Shown here: piece after piece, positions 7,085-12,238 of the stretch | Layout: each line of letters starts with the position of its first letter | How positions within the stretch are numbered: the first letter of the stretch is position 1 | Source: Mariprofundaceae bacterium | GTDB lineage: Bacteria; Pseudomonadota; Zetaproteobacteria; Mariprofundales; Mariprofundaceae | Length of the DNA: 12,238 nt | Direction of reading: 5' to 3' | Assembly (NCBI GenBank): GCA_030950975.1 | Contig: JAUZQL010000084.1 | Span: 1-12,238, forward strand | Position numbers and translations under genes: made by a program | Notes under the pieces: model-generated | What the model was told of the DNA's origin: nothing | What the model saw: only the letters and a program-made list of their open reading frames with translations | Databases searched by the model: none

Positions 7085-8112
7085 GAATATCTCCGAATAT
7101 CAACATGTTGAGGCAATGCTTTTTGTTGCTGAATATACTCCATCAATATATCTGCATAATAGGGAATAAGCATTGAACCTTTTGATCCAAAACCATTCAA
7201 GATCGCTATCTTGGAGTCCTCAGGATGAACGCCTAAGAAAGGTTGCTTATCCAATGTATTCGGACGAACGCCTGCTTGCTGTTTCATCACCTCAACATGC
7301 TCTAACGCAACTGGCATCTGTTTTAAATCAGTGAGCAAGCTCTCTTTGGCATGCGATGTGATTGATTCATTCAAAGGAGGATGACAATTATAGCTTGCAC
7401 CCAAACGTAAACGTCCATCATGCATAGGCAATAACCAGCGACCACTGTTGATAATATGTTCAGGAAGCTGACTGGATGTTTGAAGATCAAGAATTTCACC
7501 TTTAGAAGGCTGAAACGGTAAATATTGAAACCAAGGGTTACATTGCCCTCGCCACCCTTCACAAAAAATAATACGTTGGGCTGAAAGATGCTGCCAACAA
7601 ATCGAAGTGGATTGACTATCAATTTCATCATAATGTATCGTGGCATGACTTAACATATCACGAGATTCAAACGCTTCATGCAAACAGCGAAGCAAGCTCT
7701 GCGTGTCTAAATAAGCGGTATGATGTTGCAAGAGACACTTAGGATGCGCCGTTGCTTCGAGATAATCATCATAATCCACATTGCTCTGCCGCTTTTTCCA
7801 TGCCATTTCTTCTTTTTGATTGCGTAAATAACGCAACATAGGTTTTTCAAAATAAAAGGATGTATGAAAATATTCTTCTAAGGATTGATAAAAAGACTTC
7901 GATGTTTCCAACAATGTTTTGGCATGCTCTTGAAGCACAAGACGTTGCCCTGTTACAGGATTCATTAGCCCAGCAGCAACATGTGAAGCGGACGGTATCT
8001 TGGGATCAAAAACGATATGGGTACGGACACCTTGCTGCATCAACTTCCAAGTCAATATACTACCTGCAAGACCGCCCCCTACCACAAGGGTATCAAGCGA
8101 TTCTTTTTTCAT
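7075..8112 (-). CDS. DAO-family FAD-dependent oxidoreductase, possible MnmC(o)-like oxidase
   Basis: Flavoprotein of 345 residues. The N-terminal dinucleotide fold reads VVGGGLAG (10-17) with acidic Asp36 closing the second strand. AAGLMNPVTGQR (46-57) is the second FAD contact typical of D-amino-acid-oxidase-like proteins. The C-terminus has AGVRPNTLDKQPFLG (280-294) and NGFGSKG (306-312), the usual closing FAD motif. No signal peptide or membrane segment, so cytoplasmic. The same order of motifs is found in the FAD half of MnmC, which removes the carboxymethyl group of cmnm5s2U, and in glycine/D-amino-acid oxidases. Overlap with an MnmM-type methylase makes the tRNA role attractive; an amine or amino-acid oxidase is the alternative. 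The ATG at 8112 is 2 bases after the ridA stop and has no clear Shine-Dalgarno, so it probably depends on re-initiation after ridA. The middle third (about 80-240) is divergent. Confidence 0.8.
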   Translation of the reverse strand: MKKESLDTLVVGGGLAGSILTWKLMQQGVRTHIVFDPKIPSASHVAAGLMNPVTGQRLVLQEHAKTLLETSKSFYQSLEEYFHTSFYFEKPMLRYLRNQKEEMAWKKRQSNVDYDDYLEATAHPKCLLQHHTAYLDTQSLLRCLHEAFESRDMLSHATIHYDEIDSQSTSICWQHLSAQRIIFCEGWRGQCNPWFQYLPFQPSKGEILDLQTSSQLPEHIINSGRWLLPMHDGRLRLGASYNCHPPLNESITSHAKESLLTDLKQMPVALEHVEVMKQQAGVRPNTLDKQPFLGVHPEDSKIAILNGFGSKGSMLIPYYADILMEYIQQQKALPQHVDIRRYSCA

Positions 8113-8114
8113 AG

Positions 8115-8495
8115 TTAGGCAGGTAAGCGAGCTATCAAATCCATTTCAACGTGAGCATTCAAAGGTAAGGCAGCCACAGCAACCGTGGCACGAGCGGGGC
8201 GATGTTCACCTAACCAAGCCGCATAAATCGGATTCACACGTGGAAAATCATTCATATCAATCAAAAAAATCGTGACTTTGATAATATCGTTCACACTTGC
8301 ACCAGATGCTTCTAATACAGCCGATAAGTTTTTCATGACTTGTGTTGCTTGTGCTTCTACGTCCCCTTCAATCATTTGACCTGTTTCAGGAATCAATCCA
8401 ATTTGACCTGATGCATACAATATACCTTCATGAGCAATCGCTTGGCTATAAGGACCAACTGCTTTGGGTGCGTGTTCAGAGTGAATAATATTCAT
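8115..8495 (-). CDS. ridA: RidA family enamine/imine deaminase
   Basis: Hydrolyses reactive enamine/imine intermediates, such as 2-aminoacrylate released by PLP enzymes, to ketoacids and ammonia, protecting PLP enzymes; cytoplasmic trimer. 126 residues is the normal size. Visible family features are GPYSQA (14-19, with the conserved Tyr16), SGQIGL (29-34), the catalytic-type Arg102 in RPARATV and Glu117 in VEMDLIA; Arg in this place marks active RidA-subgroup members. The ATG overlaps the spoT stop as ATGA, and AGGA lies about eight bases upstream inside spoT. The gene order spoT-ridA is common in Pseudomonadota. The next gene is a flavin oxidase, a class of enzyme that makes imines, so a shared substrate is possible but unproven. 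Confidence 0.95.
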   Translation of the reverse strand: MNIIHSEHAPKAVGPYSQAIAHEGILYASGQIGLIPETGQMIEGDVEAQATQVMKNLSAVLEASGASVNDIIKVTIFLIDMNDFPRVNPIYAAWLGEHRPARATVAVAALPLNAHVEMDLIARLPA

Positions 8496-10645
8496 GATGA
8501 TTTTCCTCGAATTTTATGAGTTGATTTCAACAAGGTCCGCCGCCCTTTTGCAATCATGCCGCGAACAGTATCCGTAATTTTATGGCTACGAGAAGCTGTA
8601 AATTCTTCGTGTCGCCTGCGTTTCACTTTAACCACGCCATCTAGCCAACGAATCTCACGCAATACTCTAGCGAGATGCGTGCGATCACGCACTGAAATAA
8701 GCGCCCGAATACGGGTCATTTCGCCTGCTCGCTGATCTAAATTCAAATCATCAATATTGGCTTCGGCGTTAGCAATCACCCCTGTTACCTTAGCCAACAT
8801 GCCGCGCAAATCTTCCGTGTAAATTTCAATGGCAGTCGGATAAAGACGATCACTATTGCTTTTCCAGTCTACATCCAACCAAGCTTGATTTGGAGCTTGC
8901 AGCACATGCGAACAATCACGATAGTGCAATTCCATACCACGTTTTTTAATAATACGCCCCAATACCGCATCACCGGGAATAGGGTAACAGCACGCTGCAC
9001 CATAATGAACATAGTTGTGCGTATGCAAGGATAAAGATTGTCCTTGTTTACCTTCCATCGCATTGAATAAAGCATCGATATTCAATACACCTTGACCCAA
9101 CTTCATTTCCAAATCTTCAAGGTTCTGACAACCCAACTCGCCAATTATTTTATCGGATGGGCTATGTGCCATCACCTGTTTGATCATTTTTTGCCCCATT
9201 CGACGACTTATATAAGTATCTTGACGACGATAATAATGACGAATGGCTTGGCGAGCTTTGGATGTTTTGACATAACGAAGCCAAGTACGGCTTGGTTCTT
9301 GATCAGGACTGGTCAAAATTTCAATTTGATCACCGTTACGCAGCTTGGTTTGTAAATCACCCATAACACCATTGATACGAGCACCGATACAATGATGCCC
9401 TAAATCCGTATGTACGGCATACGCAAAATCCAAAGGACGTGCGCCACGGGGAAGAGCATAAATCTCACCATCTCGACTAAAGACATACACTTCTTGCACA
9501 AACAAATCGAGCCGCACGCTTTCCATAAATTCACTGGGATTATCAGCTTCTTGTAAAAGTTCCGTCAGTTGTTTAATCCAAAGTAAACGCTGGTGTTCTT
9601 CTGGATTGCTGTTTTTATCTTTGTAAAGCCAGTGAGCGGCAATGCCATCTTCAGCATGTTGATGCATCGCTTGACTACGAATTTGCACTTCAATGCGGTG
9701 ATTCTCAGGGCCAATAACAGACGTGTGTAAGGATTGGTAACCATTGGGTTTTGGCAAGGCAATATAATCTTTAAAACGACCGGGAATAGGGCGGTACAAA
9801 CCATGAATCACCCCTAAAGCTTGATAGCATGTACTGCTATCATCGACAATCAAACGAAAGGCAACAATATCATAAATCTCATCAAAACTAATTTGTTTAT
9901 GCTGCATTTTTTCATGTAAACTATACAGGTGTTTCATTCGCCCTTGCACTTGAGCCTGAAAACCTTGACGAGCTACAGCCTCTTGCAACAGATGTTCAAT
10001 TTTATCTTGCGTATCTTGGAAAAATTCAAGTTTATCTTTTAGTAATTCAACAATATGTTGGTAACTTTCGGGTTCAATATAAGAGAAAGCGATGTCTTCC
10101 ATCTCTTGTTTGATCCAGTGAATCCCCAAACGATGTGCCAATGGAATATAAAGTTCCCTTGTCTCTTGTGAAACACGTTTAGCTTTTTCTTTTGAAACAA
10201 ACCCCAGCGTACGCATGTTGTGCATACGGTCTGCAAGCTTCACCAACAACACACGTAAATCTTGTGCTGTCGCAATAATCATTTTACGAAAATTTTCTGC
10301 TTTTTTATGATCCGATGATTCAAAATAAAACTGACCAATTTTTGTCATACCATTGACTAGATGGGCAATATCACTACCAAACCGTTCTTCAATATCAGCA
10401 AGGGTGATATGCGTATCTTCGACCGTGTCATGCAAAAGCCCTGTTGCAATGGTACTCGTATCAAGGCGTAAATCTGCCAAAATAGATGCGACAGCGAGTG
10501 GGTGAGTGATATATAACTCACCCGAACTACGCCGTTGTTCTGCATGAGCTTGCGCAGCAAACACATAAGCACGATTCACCAAGTCAACATCCGCTTTCGG
10601 TGCATAACTATGAATTTTTTCAGTAATCTCAAAAATACGACTCAT
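8492..10645 (-). CDS. spoT: Bifunctional (p)ppGpp synthetase/hydrolase (SpoT/Rel)
   Basis: Makes and degrades the stringent-response alarmone (p)ppGpp. 717 residues. The N-terminal HD hydrolase keeps THP with His48, His72-Asp73 and KLADRMHNMRT (136-146). The synthetase has Asp259 in DIVAF, GRFKDYIALPKPNGYQSLHT (289-308) and Glu319 in EVQIR; the RFKD motif at 290-293 is the RxKD form of bifunctional enzymes rather than the ExDD form of RelA. TGS lies at about 386-446, a conserved-cysteine region with Cys552, Cys553 and Cys578, and ACT at about 605-675. So both activities should be intact. After ACT there is an extra basic tail of 38 residues (680-717). The ATG at 10645 lacks a visible Shine-Dalgarno, but the next Met is residue 100 and an in-frame stop lies shortly upstream, so the start stands. 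It lies 45 bases after rpoZ, as in the enteric gmk-rpoZ-spoT order, and may be the cell's only long RSH protein. Confidence 0.97.
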   Translation of the reverse strand: MSRIFEITEKIHSYAPKADVDLVNRAYVFAAQAHAEQRRSSGELYITHPLAVASILADLRLDTSTIATGLLHDTVEDTHITLADIEERFGSDIAHLVNGMTKIGQFYFESSDHKKAENFRKMIIATAQDLRVLLVKLADRMHNMRTLGFVSKEKAKRVSQETRELYIPLAHRLGIHWIKQEMEDIAFSYIEPESYQHIVELLKDKLEFFQDTQDKIEHLLQEAVARQGFQAQVQGRMKHLYSLHEKMQHKQISFDEIYDIVAFRLIVDDSSTCYQALGVIHGLYRPIPGRFKDYIALPKPNGYQSLHTSVIGPENHRIEVQIRSQAMHQHAEDGIAAHWLYKDKNSNPEEHQRLLWIKQLTELLQEADNPSEFMESVRLDLFVQEVYVFSRDGEIYALPRGARPLDFAYAVHTDLGHHCIGARINGVMGDLQTKLRNGDQIEILTSPDQEPSRTWLRYVKTSKARQAIRHYYRRQDTYISRRMGQKMIKQVMAHSPSDKIIGELGCQNLEDLEMKLGQGVLNIDALFNAMEGKQGQSLSLHTHNYVHYGAACCYPIPGDAVLGRIIKKRGMELHYRDCSHVLQAPNQAWLDVDWKSNSDRLYPTAIEIYTEDLRGMLAKVTGVIANAEANIDDLNLDQRAGEMTRIRALISVRDRTHLARVLREIRWLDGVVKVKRRRHEEFTASRSHKITDTVRGMIAKGRRTLLKSTHKIRGKSS

Positions 10646-10660
10646 AATGGATTCAATGAA

Positions 10661-10695
10661 TACAAAAATAAAGAATTAAGCCATTAAGGCTTAAT
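10661..10695 (-). terminator. Hairpin with T-rich tail at the rpoZ-spoT junction
   Basis: ATTAAGCC and GGCTTAAT (arms 10688-10695 and 10675-10682) form a perfect 8-bp stem around 5 bases. The first arm contains the rpoZ stop codon. In the minus sense a T-rich stretch (TTCTTTATTTTTG) follows. The stem has only three G-C pairs, so it may attenuate rather than stop transcription into spoT, or stabilise the rpoZ 3' end. Confidence 0.45.
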
Positions 10696-10936
10696 CACTT
10701 TCAGTTTGAGCTTGTAAACGAGCTGTTTCTTGTGCTCTTAAATCAAAAAGAACTTCCCATGATAGCACACCTTCACCCAATTCACGTAAAGCATGAACAG
10801 TCGGTTTGTCGCCTACATCATCCAATAAAATTGGCAAACCTTCCGCCACTTGGCGAGCACGTTGGGTGGCTAAAACAACCATTTCAAAACGATTAGGGTA
10901 ATAACGAACACAATCTTCAACGGTGACACGAGCCAT
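10691..10936 (-). CDS. rpoZ: RNA polymerase omega subunit
   Basis: Smallest core RNA polymerase subunit; it binds the beta' C-terminus, aids assembly and in E. coli forms part of ppGpp site 1. 81 residues, slightly shorter than the 91 of E. coli. The start MARVTVEDC, the NRFEMVVLATQRARQ helix (15-29) and KPTVHALRELGEG (44-56) are the conserved core, followed by a charged variable tail. The ATG at 10936 has GGAGG eight bases upstream. It sits 48 bases after gmk and upstream of spoT, coupling a ppGpp target to the enzyme that makes ppGpp. The E. coli residues that contact ppGpp lie at the extreme N-terminus (ARVTV), which is kept here, so the site is plausibly functional. Confidence 0.96.
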   Translation of the reverse strand: MARVTVEDCVRYYPNRFEMVVLATQRARQVAEGLPILLDDVGDKPTVHALRELGEGVLSWEVLFDLRAQETARLQAQTESD

Positions 10937-10984
10937 GAGTCTGACCTCCAGTTTTTGCCGAGCATAACAAAGCGAATATAAATG

Positions 10985-11530
10985 TCACGATAGAAACAAG
11001 CGCTTCAAATCTTTCAAAGCTTGCTCAAAATCATCATTAATAATGCGCTCATGTGCTTCATCGGCATGCGCCATTTCAGCTTCCGCTGCTGCGACCCGTT
11101 GAGCAATAATACTTGCATCATCTTGCCCTCGTGTTGTTAAACGATCTTTTAATGCAGCGATGGAAGGCGGTAAGATGAAAATCCTTTGACTATGTGGCAT
11201 TTTTTTAGCGACTTGAGCTGCGCCTTGCCAGTCAATTTCCAACAACACATCATCACCTTGTTGCAATAAATGTTCGACATCCTTCTGACGTGTACCATAA
11301 AAATTACCATGCACTTCAGCCCATTCTAAAAAAGCACCTGCTTTTTGTTGCTGTTGAAATTCGTTGACGGTTAAGAAATGATAATCACGACCATCACATT
11401 CGCCCAATCGTGGTGAACGCGTGGTACAAGATATTGATAATTTAAGCTTCGGGCATGATTCAATTAAGGCTTTGCAAAGACTGGATTTTCCTGCACCCGA
11501 AGGGCCCGATACAATATACAAACGACTCAT
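10985..11530 (-). CDS. gmk: Guanylate kinase
   Basis: Phosphorylates GMP to GDP with ATP, feeding GTP and (p)ppGpp synthesis; cytoplasmic. The P-loop is GPSGAGKSS (8-16). The GMP-binding segment has SCTTRSPRLGECDGRDYHF with its Ser/Thr/Arg/Tyr contacts, then FLEWAEVHGNFYGT, and LLEIDWQGA. The lid RLTTRGQDD and the late RINNDD-like IINDDFEQAL block are present. At 181 residues it stops at DLKRLFLS, about 25 residues before the usual C-terminal helix of the 207-residue E. coli protein; all catalytic elements precede that point. Its ATG overlaps the ferredoxin stop as ATGA. It precedes rpoZ and spoT, as in enteric bacteria. Function is confident despite the short tail. Confidence 0.96.
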   Translation of the reverse strand: MSRLYIVSGPSGAGKSSLCKALIESCPKLKLSISCTTRSPRLGECDGRDYHFLTVNEFQQQQKAGAFLEWAEVHGNFYGTRQKDVEHLLQQGDDVLLEIDWQGAAQVAKKMPHSQRIFILPPSIAALKDRLTTRGQDDASIIAQRVAAAEAEMAHADEAHERIINDDFEQALKDLKRLFLS

Positions 11531-11781
11531 GCGACTTGACCAGTAAGTTGTTGATATTTAAGGCTTAAATCATCTTTACTTTCAGGATTATTTGGGTCTT
11601 TAGGAATGCAATCAACAGGGCAAATCATCACACATTGCGGTTCATCAAAATGCCCAACACATTCTGTACAAAGTGTTGGATCAATTTCATAAATATCTTC
11701 GCCTTCAAAAATCGCGTCATTGGGACATTCAGGTTCACAGACTGCGCAATTAATACAGTCATCGGTAATTTTTAAGGACAT
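11527..11781 (-). CDS. yfhL: 2[4Fe-4S] ferredoxin, Alvin/YfhL type
   Basis: Low-potential electron carrier with two [4Fe-4S] clusters; cytoplasmic. 84 residues. The first motif is CxxCxxCxxxC (Cys9, 12, 15, 19). The second is Cys38-x2-Cys41-x8-Cys50-x3-Cys54, with the eight-residue insertion between the second and third cysteines that marks the Allochromatium vinosum/YfhL group and gives very low potentials. Cys58 is probably the extra non-ligand cysteine of this group. The C-terminal helix extension is present. The ATG at 11781 directly follows the symporter stop with no gap, with GGGGAG seven bases upstream, and the stop overlaps gmk. The physiological partner cannot be told from the neighbours; the place next to gmk looks like operon packing rather than a pathway. 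Confidence 0.95.
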   Translation of the reverse strand: MSLKITDDCINCAVCEPECPNDAIFEGEDIYEIDPTLCTECVGHFDEPQCVMICPVDCIPKDPNNPESKDDLSLKYQQLTGQVA

Positions 11782-12238
11782 TTATTTCTCCCCATCTCTA
11801 TTTCTCACAAGCTCTTGATCCAACTCACCCGTGTGTAATTGATGCAAATAGTTTTTGAGTGCGAGTGCAACTTTGTCCTGTAGCACATAAAGGGCAATCA
11901 AGTTGGGCAGTGCCATACTTAACAACATTAAATCACTGAAATCCAAAATATTTCCAGCACTGGTCACAGAGGCAAGCACAATCACAGCTACAAAAAGGAT
12001 TCGATAAAGCATGGAAAAACGCTCTCCTAAAAGATACGTCCAACAGCGTTCACCATAATATGACCATGAAATCATGGTACTATAAGCAAAAAGCACCACG
12101 GATATGGATAAAATAATAGGAAACCACCCAATCACAGAGCCAAATGCCGCCGATGTTAGTGCTGCCCCCTGACTATCATGAATCAAATGAGCATATTGGG
12201 GATCTTGATATACACCTGTAATTACAATGACCAAGGCT
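11782..12238 (-). CDS. Sodium:alanine symporter (AGCS family), C-terminal part only
   Basis: Inner-membrane transporter importing alanine or glycine with sodium. Only the last ~150 residues are in the window; the reading frame is open through the right edge, and the entering residues ALVIVITGVY match the family's internal helix, so a TTG codon at 12234 is not a start. Typical features are GAALTSAAFGSVIGWFP, a hydrophobic helix LSISVVLFAYSTMI, the family signature SWSYYGERCW, and two further membrane segments around LFVAVIVLASV and LMLLSMALPNLIALYVL, with the NILDFSD motif between them. The cytoplasmic tail is short and charged (ending RNRDGEK). It abuts the ferredoxin gene with no spacer. Substrate preference (alanine versus glycine or another small amino acid) cannot be decided from this fragment. 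Confidence 0.93.
   Translation of the reverse strand, partial: ALVIVITGVYQDPQYAHLIHDSQGAALTSAAFGSVIGWFPIILSISVVLFAYSTMISWSYYGERCWTYLLGERFSMLYRILFVAVIVLASVTSAGNILDFSDLMLLSMALPNLIALYVLQDKVALALKNYLHQLHTGELDQELVRNRDGEK

Noticed and set aside
11782..12234. Small membrane protein starting at a TTG at 12234
   Set aside because: The preceding codon keeps the AGCS helix sequence (ALVIVITGVY), so this is the tail of a larger symporter cut by the window edge.
1..12238. CRISPR arrays, tRNA/rRNA genes, insertion sequences, toxin-antitoxin or defence genes
   Set aside because: I looked for repeats, cloverleaf-like blocks, transposase motifs and paired small genes and found none; the window is filled by ordinary housekeeping genes.

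Overview
The window reads as a contiguous piece of a bacterial chromosome from a moderately AT-rich Pseudomonadota. Thirteen protein genes lie on the minus strand, so they are transcribed from high to low coordinates, and they are packed with overlaps or short gaps. Pgk, GapA-type GAPDH, transketolase, the Alvin/YfhL-type ferredoxin and the gmk-rpoZ-spoT order all resemble gammaproteobacterial (or possibly zetaproteobacterial) versions. I cannot name the genus. I see no RNA genes, mobile elements, CRISPR arrays or phage genes, and no gene-free stretch above about 125 bases.

Right part (12238 to about 8115): the C-terminal half of an AGCS sodium:alanine-type symporter abuts a 2[4Fe-4S] ferredoxin. 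The ferredoxin overlaps gmk by an ATGA, and rpoZ follows. A small hairpin sits on the rpoZ stop codon, then comes a long bifunctional (p)ppGpp synthetase/hydrolase (spoT), whose stop overlaps the ridA start. This block joins guanylate supply, RNA polymerase omega and the stringent response.

Middle (8112 to 6518): a DAO-family FAD oxidoreductase begins 2 bases after ridA and overlaps by 10 bases a small SAM methyltransferase of the YtqB/MnmM family. MnmM makes mnm5s2U from nm5s2U at the tRNA wobble position. The FAD protein has the same general fold class as the oxidase half of MnmC, which makes nm5s2U. The pair may therefore be a split equivalent of bifunctional MnmC. This is the most interesting inference here and it is not proven by the sequence.

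Left part (6379 to 1): a central-carbon cluster in the order glpX (class II fructose-1,6-bisphosphatase), tkt, gap, pgk, pyk (incomplete at the window edge). Fructose bisphosphatase together with transketolase, GAPDH and Pgk is the shared core of gluconeogenesis and the reductive pentose phosphate cycle, and this type of clustering is common in autotrophs. No RuBisCO or phosphoribulokinase is in view, so autotrophy is only suggested. Hairpins between tkt and gap and directly after gap, the latter with a T-run, look positioned to set different mRNA levels for gap and for pgk-pyk.
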